Assembly (NCBI GenBank): GCA_013043165.1
Contig: JABDOQ010000037.1
Span: 1-64,000 of the forward strand
Length of the DNA stretch: 64,000 bases
Direction of reading: 5' to 3'
DNA from: Woeseiaceae bacterium
Lineage (GTDB): Bacteria > Pseudomonadota > Gammaproteobacteria > Steroidobacterales > Woeseiaceae
The notes beneath the pieces are model-generated. The model searched no databases. It saw only the letters and a program-made list of their open reading frames with translations, and had not been told where the DNA came from. The position numbers and the translations under genes were made by a program. Positions 34,616 through 44,601 of this stretch are shown piece by piece; positions within the stretch are counted from its first letter, which is position 1; every line of letters starts with the position of its first letter.

Positions 34616-35011
34616 TTATTTGCGGATGACCACCCGTCGATCGAAATCGACGACGAACGAGATATTTCCGATAAAGGGCGCCTTGTGTGAATAAACGGCT
34701 GCAACCTCAAAGCCGCCGTCAACCGCCTTGACCGAAACTTCCTTCGATTGAATAACCGCCACACTCTCAATATCAAAGCGGCGTGCGATCGACTGGCGAA
34801 TTGCCGCTCGCGTTGGTTTGGTGCTATCGAATTCTTCGTAAACACCGGAGACGATGCTCGCAACTTTCATGTAATTCAAATAGACCGGGGTCAATCGAAT
34901 CGCCGCGAATGCAAACAGGCCGATGAAGGCAACGAGTATGGCCACTCCGAGCGTCGTCATGCCCGCCTGCCGGCGCATGGGACGCATTTGTTCCAGGGGC
35001 TTGAGGTACAT
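34616..35011 (-). CDS. DUF4845 membrane protein
   Basis: The ATG at 35011 follows GGAGAG by six bases, giving 131 residues; earlier in-frame ATGs lack a site. One membrane segment (LGVAILVAFIGLFAFAAIRL) is followed by a periplasmic domain with YLNYMKVASIV. DUF4845 proteins occur between lepB and rnc in Pseudomonas and relatives; the function is unknown. It lies 48 bases before rnc in transcription order. Confidence 0.85.
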   Translation of the reverse strand: MYLKPLEQMRPMRRQAGMTTLGVAILVAFIGLFAFAAIRLTPVYLNYMKVASIVSGVYEEFDSTKPTRAAIRQSIARRFDIESVAVIQSKEVSVKAVDGGFEVAAVYSHKAPFIGNISFVVDFDRRVVIRK

Positions 35012-35104
35012 ACCGGTCTCTCCGTTCATTTCTGGTTGCAACCTATATCAGTCACGGGCCAGCGTAGCGCCATATTATCGGCGAAATCAGTGACTGGCAC
35101 CACA

Positions 35105-35863
35105 TTATTGGATTTTCATGCCGATTCGGTTCCAATCAGGGGCATTCCAGGGGACGAAATGCATCCAGACGCGAACCGCCTCGCCAACCAGGAATTTCTC
35201 CGGAATAGCGCCGATAAAGCGGCTGTCGCGGCTGCGGTCACGGTTGTCACCCATGACGAAATAATGCCCCGCCGGCACCCGATAGGTTCCGTCACGCGTC
35301 GAAAATTGCGGATTGCTTACAAGAATATCGTGCACGCGACCATCCAGATCCTCGATGAATACGGGCGCCTCATACGTGGCATTCGGATCCTGTTTCAAGT
35401 CCACGGCCTCGCCATTAATGATCAAACGCTGCCGCTCGTAGACGATCTCGTCGCCGGGCAACCCGACGACACGCTTGATATAGTTGATACTCGGATCCGA
35501 CGGCAGTCGGAATACGACAACGTCACCGCGCTGCGGGCTACCCGTCTCTATGATCTTAGTCTCCGTGACCGGCAGGCGTAATCCGTACGCGAATTTTTGC
35601 ACAAAAATGAAATCACCTTCGAGCAAGGTCGGCATCATCGAGCCTGACGGAATTCGAAACGGTTCAAAAATAAATGACCGGATGATGAGCACAAACAGAA
35701 GTACAGGAAAGAACGAGCGCGCATACTCGACGAGTGTGCCTAATGGTCCCGGCGCCTGACGGCTGTCACTTTGCGTCGTTTTCCAGAAAACCTTATCCAG
35801 GGCGACGATTGCCCCTGAAATCAGGGTCAATGCAGTAAGGATCAGTGCGAGATTAATAATCAA
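35105..35863 (-). CDS. lepB: Signal peptidase I
   Basis: The 252-residue protein has two N-terminal membrane segments and the catalytic Ser75 in RIPSGSMMPTL and Lys130 in INYIKRVVGLPGD, plus the box E region GHYFVMGDNRDRSRDSR. It cleaves signal peptides in the periplasm. It is nine bases after lepA. Confidence 0.97.
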   Translation of the reverse strand: MIINLALILTALTLISGAIVALDKVFWKTTQSDSRQAPGPLGTLVEYARSFFPVLLFVLIIRSFIFEPFRIPSGSMMPTLLEGDFIFVQKFAYGLRLPVTETKIIETGSPQRGDVVVFRLPSDPSINYIKRVVGLPGDEIVYERQRLIINGEAVDLKQDPNATYEAPVFIEDLDGRVHDILVSNPQFSTRDGTYRVPAGHYFVMGDNRDRSRDSRFIGAIPEKFLVGEAVRVWMHFVPWNAPDWNRIGMKIQ

Positions 35864-35872
35864 TTTGTTTCC

Positions 35873-37663
35873 TCACTTGTCAACTCGTAGTACGGCAAGA
35901 AAAGCTTCCTGCGGAATCTCAACAGAACCCACCTGCTTCATGCGCTTCTTGCCCGCTTTTTGTTTCTCCAGGAGCTTGCGTTTCCGCGAAACATCGCCTC
36001 CATAACATTTGGCGGTTACGTTCTTGCGCAGCGCCTTGACTGTACTTCGCGCAATAACCTGGTTACCGATCGCGGCCTGGATAGCCACATCGAACATCTG
36101 TCGTGGAATCAGCTCCCTCATTTTTTCCACAAGCTCTCGACCCCGTTGTTTCACATGTTCGCGATGAACAATGGCAGATAGTGCATCGACGCGTTCCTTG
36201 TTAATCAGTACGTCCAGGCGCACCAGCTCCGCCGGTGCAAAACGCTCAAAATGATAGTCGAACGACGCAAATCCACGGCTGACAGATTTCAGGCGATCAA
36301 AGAAATCCAGCACCACTTCGGCCAATGGCATTTCGTAATGGATCGAAACCTGCCCGCCAAGATAGCGCATTTCCTTTTGCACACCGCGTTTATCGATACA
36401 GAGCTTGATGACCGCGCCAACAAATTTCTCGGGTACCAGAATATTCGCCGTGATGATGGGCTCTCGCAATTCGGAAATCTCGTTGATCGGCGGTAGCTTC
36501 GACGGATTGTCAACGAGCAAAATATCGCCGTCCGTGTTGACCACCTCGAATATAACCGTCGGTGCCGTGGTAATCAGCTCGAGATCGTATTCGCGTTCGA
36601 GGCGCTCCTGCACGATTTCCATATGCAGCATGCCGAGGAAGCCGCAGCGGAATCCGAAACCGAGAGCTGCCGAAGTTTCTGGCTCGAAATGCAGCGCGGC
36701 ATCATTCAGGCGCAACTTTTGCAACGCTTCGCGAAACGCCTCGTAGTCATCGGAACTGATCGGGAACAGGCCCGCAAAAACGCGCGGCTGAACCTGCTTG
36801 AACCCTGGCAGCGGCTCTTCACAGGGTCTGTGCGTTGCGGTCAAGGTGTCGCCGACCGGCGCGCCGTAAATATCCTTGATTCCCGCGATGACGTATCCGA
36901 CCTCGCCGGTACCCAGTTCAGCACGATCGTTCATCTTTGGCGTATACACGCCGACCCGGTCCGCGATGTGCGACGTGCCGGTCGACATCACCGTGATTTT
37001 GCTGCCTTTTGCGAGACTGCCATTCACTACCCTGACGAGCGACACGACACCGACATAATTGTCGAACCAGGAATCTATGATCAGTGCCTGCAGGGCGCCA
37101 TCCGGGTCTCCTTGCGGGGGCGGAATGACATCCACAATCTGGTTCATCAGCTCGGCGACGCCGAATCCCGTTTTAGCGCTGACGTGCACCGCATGCTGAG
37201 CATCGATGCCTATAATATCCTCGATCTCAGCCACGACCTTATCCGGGTCTGCCGCCGGCAAATCGATCTTGTTCAGAACCGGCAATACTTCGAGGCCCAG
37301 GTCTATGGCCGTGATGCAGTTGGCAACGCTTTGCGCCTCTACGCCCTGCGCGGCATCAACGACCAGCAGCGCACCTTCACATGCCGCCAGCGACCGCGAT
37401 ACCTCGTAGGAAAAATCGACATGCCCGGGCGTATCGATAAAGTTGAGCTGGTATTTCACTCCGTCGTCCGCCGTGTAGTAAAGCGAAACGCTTTGCGCTT
37501 TGATCGTAATTCCACGCTCACGCTCGAGATCCATCGAGTCGAGCACCTGTTCGGCCATCTCACGATCAGCAAGGCCGCCGCAGACCTGGATAAACCGGTC
37601 TGCCAGCGTGGACTTGCCGTGATCGATATGGGCAATGATCGAGAAGTTGCGTATATGCTTCAT
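35873..37663 (-). CDS. lepA: Elongation factor 4
   Basis: ATG 37663 gives 596 residues, matching LepA; the reading to 37705 adds a non-conserved tail. It has G1 [15 protein letters not shown]3 DTPGHVDF, G4 NKIDLPAAD and the LepA-specific C-terminal domain with [20 protein letters not shown]. It back-translocates stalled ribosomes. Confidence 0.97.
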   Translation of the reverse strand: MKHIRNFSIIAHIDHGKSTLADRFIQVCGGLADREMAEQVLDSMDLERERGITIKAQSVSLYYTADDGVKYQLNFIDTPGHVDFSYEVSRSLAACEGALLVVDAAQGVEAQSVANCITAIDLGLEVLPVLNKIDLPAADPDKVVAEIEDIIGIDAQHAVHVSAKTGFGVAELMNQIVDVIPPPQGDPDGALQALIIDSWFDNYVGVVSLVRVVNGSLAKGSKITVMSTGTSHIADRVGVYTPKMNDRAELGTGEVGYVIAGIKDIYGAPVGDTLTATHRPCEEPLPGFKQVQPRVFAGLFPISSDDYEAFREALQKLRLNDAALHFEPETSAALGFGFRCGFLGMLHMEIVQERLEREYDLELITTAPTVIFEVVNTDGDILLVDNPSKLPPINEISELREPIITANILVPEKFVGAVIKLCIDKRGVQKEMRYLGGQVSIHYEMPLAEVVLDFFDRLKSVSRGFASFDYHFERFAPAELVRLDVLINKERVDALSAIVHREHVKQRGRELVEKMRELIPRQMFDVAIQAAIGNQVIARSTVKALRKNVTAKCYGGDVSRKRKLLEKQKAGKKRMKQVGSVEIPQEAFLAVLRVDK

Positions 37664-37748
37664 GAAAGACGGGAACCAGGCGCGAGAGGTGCATCCACCA
37701 GGCAAATGCAGCCGCGAATTATACCGATTTCAGGCGTCCTGTTGCGCA

Positions 37749-38003
37749 TCATTCGCTGGCAGCGGCCGGTAGCGCTTTTATAAGGCGGGAAACGGCGCCG
37801 CGATCGAGCGGATATTCGGAGATCAGCCGATCCTCGTACTCTACGACCGGGACGCGGACATCGTATTTAGTCTGCCAGTCCGGGCGCGAATCAATGTCGC
37901 GGACCTCGACAACGAGCGTATTACCAACCAACCCCAGCAGCTCTTCGACAAGCAGATCGCACAGGTGGCAACCCTGGCGGCTGTAGACCTGCAGAGCCGG
38001 CAC
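37749..38003 (-). CDS. Glutaredoxin-like protein (DUF836 type)
   Basis: The 84-residue thioredoxin-fold protein has a CxxC motif, YSRQGCHLCDLLVEEL, then VRVPVVEYEDRLISEYPLD with the cis-Pro region. It matches the short glutaredoxin-like family found near lepA. The start directly follows the rseC stop. It lies where Pseudomonas has mucD between the rse genes and lepA. Confidence 0.85.
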   Translation of the reverse strand: MPALQVYSRQGCHLCDLLVEELLGLVGNTLVVEVRDIDSRPDWQTKYDVRVPVVEYEDRLISEYPLDRGAVSRLIKALPAAASE

Positions 38004-38486
38004 TCAGGGGCCGCCCGGAATATGTTCGGACGATCTTGCTGCAACCGTCAGCCTCTCGACGACAGTCGGCGTGAACTGTCGAAGGCAGCCGTCCTGCTTC
38101 AGGCGCAGACGAGCAACTATGAGGCCCGCCAGGATACCGCCAAGGGCGGCCATCGCGGCATTTAGCTCACCGATGCCCGCAATATAGGCGAACCCGGCGC
38201 CCAGAATTGCGCCGGCAAGGGGCAGGCCATACACAATCATCGAAGCCTGCAGCAGGTTGCTGGGTGCCAGTTCTATGCGCACTTCGTCGCCCTCGCGCAC
38301 CGTGAGGCCAGTGGCAACCAGGGCATCGACACGCCGACTGCCGGAAGTCCGACCCAGCAAGCCGGCACCACAGCCCTTGCCTTCGGCGCACCTGGCGCAG
38401 CTGACAGACGCATCGACCTCGACCAGCGCATAGGGCGCAGGTTCAAAATCCCTGACAGCAATGACTCGGCCACGCGGATTATCCAT
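38004..38486 (-). CDS. rseC: SoxR-reducing/sigma-E regulatory protein RseC (MucC)
   Basis: The 160-residue protein has the RseC/MucC start with the Cys cluster CARCAEGKGCGAGLLG and two membrane segments (MIVYGLPLAGAILGAGFAYIAG and AAMAALGGILAGLIVARL). RseC acts in SoxR reduction or in sigma-E modulation. It follows rseB by 56 bases. Confidence 0.88.
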   Translation of the reverse strand: MDNPRGRVIAVRDFEPAPYALVEVDASVSCARCAEGKGCGAGLLGRTSGSRRVDALVATGLTVREGDEVRIELAPSNLLQASMIVYGLPLAGAILGAGFAYIAGIGELNAAMAALGGILAGLIVARLRLKQDGCLRQFTPTVVERLTVAARSSEHIPGGP

Positions 38487-38542
38487 GCATAAAGTTTAGC
38501 GCAGAATAGCCGCGCACCGCGGGCCCTGCCGACGAAAGCGCC

Positions 38543-39514
38543 TCAACGGGGGCGCATGGACGTTGCGATTTGCTCAACGGTGATCGCAGGAACCTCGCCC
38601 ACGGCCGTCACGTGGTGATCGCCGACAATAGCGCTGAAGGAATTGGACCCGCTGACGCTCGACGGACCCTGTGCGCTGCCCTCGCCCAATTGCGCAATAA
38701 AAACCGACACATTCGCCAGACCATCGCTGTAAAGAATGTGAGTCACGAACGCCTCGCCGCCCGGCATTTTCTCTTCATGCGTCGCAATCACCTTGAATCC
38801 ACGCGGCATGTCTTCACACACCCAGTCGGAATCAACGGAACGCGTAACGTGGTGCGCCGACTGGTTGAACCAGCGATAGTTCTCGGTACTGTAGGACGAC
38901 GCCAGCGAGCTCGCCTGGATTTCCTTATTGAGACTTATTTCGGCGAACATGACCTGCTCGATAGCAGCGCCGTCCTTACCGATTAATTCCGTTTGCAGCG
39001 GAAAGCCTGTCTCCGTATCCAGCCATATTCGGTAGCCATAACGATAGCTATCGTGGGGCCGAATCGCCAACAGCTTGGTTTGCCGGCCCGCTACACGTTC
39101 TTCGCGAACAATTGACACGTCATACTCGTTGCCGAAACGAATTTGGCTGCTCGGTAAGGTGGAGAACAGCGTCGACTGGTCGTCCCACTGTTCAACGAGC
39201 ACAGACTTTCGGTCCGGCAGGATGCAGTGCACTTCGTTGCCGTTACGGATGATCTCAAGACCACTGCCTTCCTGAGAGACGACCTTCTCGCGAATAACGC
39301 CGTCGGCGACCTGGTGGACCACCTTCAGGGCCTCGGCTTCGCTGCCGCGGATGCGAATAACAGTCCCCTCGTAGCTGGTCGACTGCACTGCAGCACCCAT
39401 TCGATGCAGCCACTCTCTCGGTTCATCGGAGTCTGCGAACGCCGGACCGACCAGCAACAGCGAACCGCATATCAGCACAAACTGAGACAGTGACTGTCGC
39501 TGCAGGAACGGCAT
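38543..39514 (-). CDS. rseB: Sigma-E regulatory periplasmic protein RseB (MucB)
   Basis: The 323-residue protein has a signal peptide ending at GPAFA, the MucB/RseB N-terminal LolA-like domain (TSYEGTVIRIRG, IRFGNEYDVSIV) and the smaller C-terminal domain (PRGFKVIATHEEKMPGGEAFVTHILYSDGLANVSVFI). It protects RseA from DegS and senses lipoproteins or LPS. The start shares one base with the rseA stop (TGATG). Confidence 0.93.
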   Translation of the reverse strand: MPFLQRQSLSQFVLICGSLLLVGPAFADSDEPREWLHRMGAAVQSTSYEGTVIRIRGSEAEALKVVHQVADGVIREKVVSQEGSGLEIIRNGNEVHCILPDRKSVLVEQWDDQSTLFSTLPSSQIRFGNEYDVSIVREERVAGRQTKLLAIRPHDSYRYGYRIWLDTETGFPLQTELIGKDGAAIEQVMFAEISLNKEIQASSLASSYSTENYRWFNQSAHHVTRSVDSDWVCEDMPRGFKVIATHEEKMPGGEAFVTHILYSDGLANVSVFIAQLGEGSAQGPSSVSGSNSFSAIVGDHHVTAVGEVPAITVEQIATSMRPR

Positions 39515-40113
39515 CAGCGTTGGACCGGCTTACCGTCGGCTTCGACTGCAGGCGAACTATCTTCATCCTCGGCCGATTGTTCAATCGCGTCTTCGCTCAA
39601 TCGCAAAGTGACGAAACGTGAGTTAATGCCATTTGCACCGTTTTCGGTGGCCGTGGCACCGTGGCTCAGGTAGTACTGGCGAAGCTGGTCATCCATCGGC
39701 CTCGGCACCGTGTAGCCGCTATCGATTTCGACGACGGCCTGATTCGCCATGGCCGGATCGGTTTCATCGACACTCATCGTTTGTTGCAGTCCGAAAATCG
39801 CGACCAGCGCAACCGTCGCCGCGATCGCTGCACCGGCAAGAGGTCGGATCGATTTGGTCGATGGTGTCCCGGCAATCTCGACCGTTTCTGTGAATGGCTT
39901 GTCATCAATGGCGGCAGCAACGCGCTCATGGATACGATCAACACCGGGTACCGAGATTTCGTCGCGGAGGGCTCTGCCGATCGCCAGGTACTCGGCGACC
40001 TTGTGCCTGAGTTCCGCGTCCTGACCCATACGCCGCAGCAGCAGGTCGGCCTCGTTGTCCGGCAGTTCTCCGTCTACAAATGCAGAAATCTGCATTCTTA
40101 TTGCGTCATTCAT
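39514..40113 (-). CDS. rseA: Anti-sigma-E factor RseA (MucA)
   Basis: The 199-residue protein has the RseA N-terminal anti-sigma domain (QISAFVDGELPDNEADLLLRRM), a single membrane segment (LAGAAIAATVALVAIFGL) near residue 93-110 and a periplasmic C-terminal part. It holds sigma-E inactive until DegS and RseP cleave it. It follows rpoE by 30 bases. Confidence 0.92.
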   Translation of the reverse strand: MNDAIRMQISAFVDGELPDNEADLLLRRMGQDAELRHKVAEYLAIGRALRDEISVPGVDRIHERVAAAIDDKPFTETVEIAGTPSTKSIRPLAGAAIAATVALVAIFGLQQTMSVDETDPAMANQAVVEIDSGYTVPRPMDDQLRQYYLSHGATATENGANGINSRFVTLRLSEDAIEQSAEDEDSSPAVEADGKPVQR

Positions 40114-40143
40114 ACTCCACCCGCCCGGGCCTTTCGGCCTTCT

Positions 40144-40719
40144 TTATGGCGTGAGCGATCCGACTTTCTTGCTGATCGCATCACGTGCCCTGAAAATTCT
40201 CGACCGTACAGTGCCAACCGGACACTCCATGGTCTGTGCAATTTCTTCGTAACTCATGCCTTCCAGCTCTCTCAAAATGATCGCTGTGCGCAAATCCTCG
40301 GGTAACGCCGCAATGGCGCGCTCAACCGTTTCCTTCAGTTCGTTGCTGAGCGTAACCGCCTCGGGCGTGTCCGTCTCCTTAAGTTTTGCGTGCAGGTCGT
40401 ATTGGTCCGGGTCCTGCAAATCAAGTTCAACGTTCATTGGCCGTCGCCGCTGTGCCGCGAGGTGATTTTTTGCCGTGTTGACCGCGATGCGGTACATCCA
40501 TGTATAAAAGGCACTGTCACCGCGAAATCGGGGCAGCGCCCGATAAGCCTTGATGAACGCCTCCTGGGTAATGTCCTGCGCCAATTCCGGATCTCGCACA
40601 TATCGCATGACCAAGTTGACTATCTTGTGCTGATATTTCAGCACCAATAAATCAAACGCGCCCTTGTCGCCTCTTTGGACCCGCTTGACGAGCTTTTTGT
40701 CTGACGACTGGTTGGACAT
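40144..40719 (-). CDS. rpoE: RNA polymerase sigma-E factor
   Basis: The 191-residue ECF sigma factor has region 2 (DLLVLKYQHKIVNLVMRYV, DITQEAFIKAYRALPRFRG) and region 4 (LPEDLRTAIILRELEGMSYEEIAQ) of the RpoE/AlgU class. It directs the envelope stress response. Its ATG directly follows the TGA of a 30-codon upstream ORF, so translation is probably coupled to that leader. Confidence 0.96.
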   Translation of the reverse strand: MSNQSSDKKLVKRVQRGDKGAFDLLVLKYQHKIVNLVMRYVRDPELAQDITQEAFIKAYRALPRFRGDSAFYTWMYRIAVNTAKNHLAAQRRRPMNVELDLQDPDQYDLHAKLKETDTPEAVTLSNELKETVERAIAALPEDLRTAIILRELEGMSYEEIAQTMECPVGTVRSRIFRARDAISKKVGSLTP

Positions 40720-40812
40720 TCAGGCGCGCCCGCCAAAATGCCCGCGCAGCCGGTCGACTTCGGGATAGACCGGCCGCAGTTCAATTAGTTCTCGGATATC
40801 TGCCTTATTCAT
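40720..40812 (-). CDS. Short leader ORF coupled to rpoE (RseD-like position)
   Basis: A 30-codon ORF runs from ATG 40812 and ends with TGA at 40720-40722, immediately adjacent to the rpoE ATG (TGAATG). The peptide begins MNKADIRELIELRPV and is charged, with no signal sequence. In E. coli, rseD is a short ORF overlapping rpoE that couples translation and is a target of CsrA; this ORF has the same position but I cannot claim homology. No strong ribosome-binding site is seen upstream. It is below the usual annotation length. Confidence 0.6.
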   Translation of the reverse strand: MNKADIRELIELRPVYPEVDRLRGHFGGRA

Positions 40813-40909
40813 CTTGGTTCTGTGACACCGTTCCCGATACGGTCGGCAGATCGCACCTCATGCCTCACTAGTCTGGTGTTTTCCTGGTGCTGTTGCCATG
40901 TTAGCAGCT

Positions 40910-41350
40910 TCACGGGGTCCCTCCAATGTGCCGCCAGATCACCTGCAAACGGCGCCAGTCGTTGCTCTCCCGGCAGCGGCCGCGAACCAACTCGGCGAAC
41001 TGGCGCCCCTCGTTCGTTTCGAAGAGTATCCAGCCAACGTGTCGCAGCACGGCGCTGCCTGGCAGCAGTCGGGCCGGCTGCCAGACGCCATCGGGATCGA
41101 GCAGCACAATGTCACCGTCGACGGCGATGCGCAGGCCACGGCAATAGGAAAATCCCCGGCCCGCTACAACGAGTTCCCGGGCGCAAACGAAGAGCCAGCC
41201 GGCGGAAGCCGCGATCAATACGGCCGCGGGCAGCGGCAGGGTGAGAATCACCGCGACGCCGAGCAAGGCAAAAACCGCGCCCGAAGCAAGCACCAGTCGG
41301 CGAAGCGGCGTGTCAGGACGGAGTTCGGCTGAGTATCTGCTTGATGACAT
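40910..41350 (-). CDS. ygfX: YgfX (CptA)-like membrane protein
   Basis: The 146-residue protein has two membrane segments (LVLASGAVFALLGVAVILTL and LPAAVLIAASAGWLFV) and a soluble C-terminal part, as in YgfX. It overlaps sdhE by 38 bases, the same arrangement as sdhE-ygfX in E. coli, where YgfX was described as a membrane partner of SdhE or a toxin-like protein. It lies 97 bases before the rpoE leader ORF; that gap should hold the rpoE promoter, but I see no convincing box. Confidence 0.75.
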   Translation of the reverse strand: MSSSRYSAELRPDTPLRRLVLASGAVFALLGVAVILTLPLPAAVLIAASAGWLFVCARELVVAGRGFSYCRGLRIAVDGDIVLLDPDGVWQPARLLPGSAVLRHVGWILFETNEGRQFAELVRGRCRESNDWRRLQVIWRHIGGTP

Positions 41351-41555
41351 TCGCGATCGGCTCCGCTGCTGGTATCTGGCGTTGCAACAGGTAACCGTTC
41401 AGTTCGGGGTCCGCAAGCGCCAAAACGGCCTGAAATGCGGTTTTTTCGTCCTCACCCGCCAGCGGATAGCGTTCCTCGAGGTACCTGAGCAGGAGTTCGT
41501 CGAGTTCACGCATTCCGCGGCGGCATTGCCATCTGAGTCTGGATTCTTCGCTCAT
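41313..41555 (-). CDS. sdhE: Succinate dehydrogenase flavinylation factor SdhE
   Basis: ATG 41555 gives 80 residues; the reading to 41606 extends into the REP-like repeats. The SdhE/SDHAF2 motif RRGMRELDELL is intact, with the conserved RGxxE. It attaches FAD covalently to SdhA. It lies 81 bases after sdhB, separated by a repeat pair. Confidence 0.93.
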   Translation of the reverse strand: MSEESRLRWQCRRGMRELDELLLRYLEERYPLAGEDEKTAFQAVLALADPELNGYLLQRQIPAAEPIANVIKQILSRTPS

Positions 41556-41570
41556 TGGCCCGAGTCTCTC

Positions 41571-41634
41571 AGGAGCGCGCCACAGCGCGCGACAATGACG
41601 ATGCATGAATAGCGCGCCGGGGCGCGCTCCTACA
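41571..41634. repeat. REP-like inverted repeat pair
   Basis: AGGAGCGCGCCACAGCGCGC at 41571 and the inverted CGCGCCGGGGCGCGCTCCTA at 41613 face each other across 20 bases. Each unit has an internal hairpin and the TAGGAGCGC edge of REP elements. They lie between the stop of sdhB and the start of sdhE and may stabilise or attenuate the sdh transcript. Confidence 0.75.
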
Positions 41635-41636
41635 TC

Positions 41637-42425
41637 CTAATATTTTCGCTCCGCGAGCATCTTCTTGGTTTCGGCGATGGCTTTTGCGGGATTGAGGTCT
41701 TTGGGACAGGTCTGCGTACAGTTCATGATGGTGTGGCAGCGGTACAGGCGGAACGGATCCTCGAGTTCATCGAGCCGTTCGCCCGTGGCATCATCGCGGC
41801 TGTCGACGAGCCATCGGTACGCCGCGAGCAAGGCGGCGGGGCCCAGGTAGCGATCGCTATTCCACCAGTAGCTCGGACAACTCGTCGAGCAGCACGCACA
41901 CAGGATACAGGCCGCCGGCTCATCAATAAGCTCCTGGTCTTCTTTGCTCTGCAAACGTTCCTGGTCCGGAGGCGGCGGCGTTCGGGATTGCAGCCACGGC
42001 TTGATCGATGCGTATTGTGCGTAGAAGTTTGTGAGATCGCCGACGAGGTCTTTGACGACCGGCAGGTGCGGCAGTGGATATATCTTGACGTCGCCCTTCA
42101 CGCTTTCGATTGAACGCGTGCAGGCCAGCGTGTTTCCACCATCTATGTTCATCGCGCAGGAACCACAGATGCCCTCCCTGCAGGAACGACGAAAGGTCAG
42201 CGTTGGGTCGATCTCGTTCTTGATCTTGATGAGCGCATCAAGAACCATCGGCCCGCAGCTGTCGAGATCCACTTCGTAGGTATCCAGGCGCGGGTTGTCG
42301 CCAGTTCCCGGGTCGTAACGATAGACGGCGAAACGACGAACATTGGCGGCACCGTTCGCGGCCCCAAAATGTTTGCCCTTCTTGATGCGGGAGTTCCGGG
42401 GGAGTCTGAATTCAGCCACAGTCAA
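41637..42425 (-). CDS. sdhB: Succinate dehydrogenase iron-sulfur subunit
   Basis: The 262-residue protein has the 2Fe-2S motif [15 protein letters not shown] and the 4Fe-4S/3Fe-4S Cys sets [12 protein letters not shown] and [18 protein letters not shown]. It passes electrons from SdhA to ubiquinone. It is 14 bases from sdhA. Confidence 0.97.
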   Translation of the reverse strand: MTVAEFRLPRNSRIKKGKHFGAANGAANVRRFAVYRYDPGTGDNPRLDTYEVDLDSCGPMVLDALIKIKNEIDPTLTFRRSCREGICGSCAMNIDGGNTLACTRSIESVKGDVKIYPLPHLPVVKDLVGDLTNFYAQYASIKPWLQSRTPPPPDQERLQSKEDQELIDEPAACILCACCSTSCPSYWWNSDRYLGPAALLAAYRWLVDSRDDATGERLDELEDPFRLYRCHTIMNCTQTCPKDLNPAKAIAETKKMLAERKY

Positions 42426-42439
42426 TCGTCCATGCGAGA

Positions 42440-44224
42440 TTAATAGACACGTGCTTTTGGTTCGACATAGTCGACCTCGTCAGTCAGGGTCTTTTCATGT
42501 ACCGGCCGATAGTCAAAGCTGACCTTGCCACGCTCGTCGACCCAGACCAACGTATGTTTCATCCAGTTTTCGTCGTCACGATCCGGATAGTCTTCGCGTG
42601 CATGAGCTCCGCGACTTTCCAACCTGTTCGCCGCCGACTCAATGGTCGCCGTTGCATTAAGCAACAGGTTTTCGAGCTCCATGGTTTCGACGAGATCCGT
42701 ATTCCAGACCAGGGAGCGGTCCGTCACCGCAACATCGTCAAAACTCGAAAATGTTTTGCGCAACAGATCAACACCGTCATCCAGCACCTCACCGGTTCGG
42801 AATACGGCGGCGTGGCCCTGCATGACCTTTTGCATTTCCAGCCGGATTTCGGAAGTCGACCGGGCGCCGTTTGCGTTACGCAGCTTATCGATGCGTGCAA
42901 CGCTGTTTTGACCTGCATCGGCAGCAAACGGCTTGTGACGTAAGCCCGGCGTCATTTCATCGGCACAGAAACGAGCGGCGGCACGTCCAAAAACAACCAG
43001 GTCGAGAAGGGAATTGGAGCCGAGACGATTCGCACCATGAACGGATACACAGGCCGCCTCGCCAACAGCCATCAGCCCCTCGACAATCGACTCAGGATCA
43101 CCGTCTTTCAATGTCGTGACCTGGCCATTGAAGTTGGCAGGTATGCCGCCCATGTTGTAGTGCACGGTCGGCAGGACAGGAATGGGTTGCCTGGTTACGT
43201 CAACGCCCGCGAAAATGCGCGCCGATTCGGCAATACCGGGCAAACGTTCTTCGATGACCTCTGGCCCGAGGTGCTCGAGATGCAGATGGATATGATCCTT
43301 TTCCGCACCAACGCCGCGCCCCTCCCTGATTTCTATGGTCATCGAGCGGCTGACGACGTCGCGGGATGCAAGGTCCTTGGCGTTCGGCGCGTAGCGTTCC
43401 ATAAAGCGCTCGCCGTCCGAGTTGGTGAGGTAACCGCCCTCGCCTCGCACACCCTCGGTGATCAGGCAGCCCGCCCCGTAAATGCCTGTGGGATGGAACT
43501 GAACAAATTCCATATCCTGCACCGGCAGACCGGCTCGCAGCACCATGGCATTGCCGTCGCCTGTACAGGTGTGGGCGGAAGTGCAGGAAAAATACGAACG
43601 ACCGTAGCCGCCAGTTGCAAGAATGACCTGGTGCGAACGGAAGCGATGCAGACGGCCTGTGGCGAGGTCGATCGCAACCACGCCGCGGCAGACTCCGTCC
43701 TCCATGATCAGGTCGACGGCGAAGTACTCAATATAAAACTCGGCATCGTGCTTGAGTGACTGCTGGTAGAGCGTGTGCAGCATGGCGTGACCTGTCCGGT
43801 CCGCTGCGGCGCAGGTGCGTTGCGCCGTTCCCTCGCCAAAACGCGTCGTCATACCGCCGAAGGGACGCTGGTAGATTTTGCCATCCTCGGTTCGGGAGAA
43901 CGGTACACCGTAGTGTTCCAGTTCGATGACTGCATTCGGGGCTTCCTTGCACATGTATTCAATGGCGTCCTGGTCACCAAGCCAGTCCGACCCCTTGACC
44001 GTGTCATACATGTGCCAACGCCAGTCGTCCTCGCCCATGTTGCCGAGCGCGGCACTGATGCCGCCTTGTGCCGCGACCGTATGGCTGCGTGTCGGGAAGA
44101 CTTTGCTTATACAGGCCGTAGTAAAGCCGCCTTCCGCCAGCCCGAACGTCGCGCGCAGCCCGGCACCGCCGGCGCCGATCACGACAACGTCATAAGTGTG
44201 ATCTATAAACTCGTAGTCGCTCAT
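42440..44224 (-). CDS. sdhA: Succinate dehydrogenase flavoprotein subunit
   Basis: The 594-residue protein has the N-terminal dinucleotide motif [21 protein letters not shown], the flavinylation His in [18 protein letters not shown], and the active-site region RMxHxR-type segments found in this family. It oxidises succinate to fumarate. It overlaps sdhD by four bases. Confidence 0.97.
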   Translation of the reverse strand: MSDYEFIDHTYDVVVIGAGGAGLRATFGLAEGGFTTACISKVFPTRSHTVAAQGGISAALGNMGEDDWRWHMYDTVKGSDWLGDQDAIEYMCKEAPNAVIELEHYGVPFSRTEDGKIYQRPFGGMTTRFGEGTAQRTCAAADRTGHAMLHTLYQQSLKHDAEFYIEYFAVDLIMEDGVCRGVVAIDLATGRLHRFRSHQVILATGGYGRSYFSCTSAHTCTGDGNAMVLRAGLPVQDMEFVQFHPTGIYGAGCLITEGVRGEGGYLTNSDGERFMERYAPNAKDLASRDVVSRSMTIEIREGRGVGAEKDHIHLHLEHLGPEVIEERLPGIAESARIFAGVDVTRQPIPVLPTVHYNMGGIPANFNGQVTTLKDGDPESIVEGLMAVGEAACVSVHGANRLGSNSLLDLVVFGRAAARFCADEMTPGLRHKPFAADAGQNSVARIDKLRNANGARSTSEIRLEMQKVMQGHAAVFRTGEVLDDGVDLLRKTFSSFDDVAVTDRSLVWNTDLVETMELENLLLNATATIESAANRLESRGAHAREDYPDRDDENWMKHTLVWVDERGKVSFDYRPVHEKTLTDEVDYVEPKARVY

Positions 44225-44601
44225 GCGTTGAGTCCGATTTTCAGTACGGCAAATACCGCCACCGCGACGAGGGCAACATGCGTGAAGCGGGAAAACAGCA
44301 GCGTGGCCAATTTGAGACCCGGCGAATGGACGTAATCTTCGATCACAACCTGGATTCCCAGGTAGGAGTGATATGCCAGGGTGATCGAAAGCAACAGCAA
44401 CAGGATGCTGTTGATCGGGCGGCCAATAGTCGCGACGGCCTCGGCGTGGCTAAAGCCGGTCATGGTCGCCAGCACAAACGCGAACCAGATGCCGAGAAAT
44501 ACCAAGGCGATGGCTGAGACACGCTGCCCCCACCAGTGCGAGGTGCCGTCTTTCGCCGTACCGCTGCCCAGTACCCGACCGAGTGGAGACCGCAAACTCA
44601 T
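44221..44601 (-). CDS. sdhD: Succinate dehydrogenase membrane anchor subunit SdhD
   Basis: ATG 44601 overlaps the sdhC stop (ATGA) and gives 126 residues with three membrane helices ([53 protein letters not shown]); the reading to 44757 runs through sdhC in another frame. The central [15 protein letters not shown] segment carries the heme and quinone residues of this family. Confidence 0.93.
   Translation of the reverse strand: MSLRSPLGRVLGSGTAKDGTSHWWGQRVSAIALVFLGIWFAFVLATMTGFSHAEAVATIGRPINSILLLLLSITLAYHSYLGIQVVIEDYVHSPGLKLATLLFSRFTHVALVAVAVFAVLKIGLNA

Noticed and set aside
36623-37783. 386-codon plus-strand ORF opposite lepA
   Set aside because: It is an antisense shadow; lepA is fully conserved in the same bases.
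38501-38542. Possible extra gene between rseB and rseC
   Set aside because: The gap is only 56 bases and holds no start with a ribosome-binding site.
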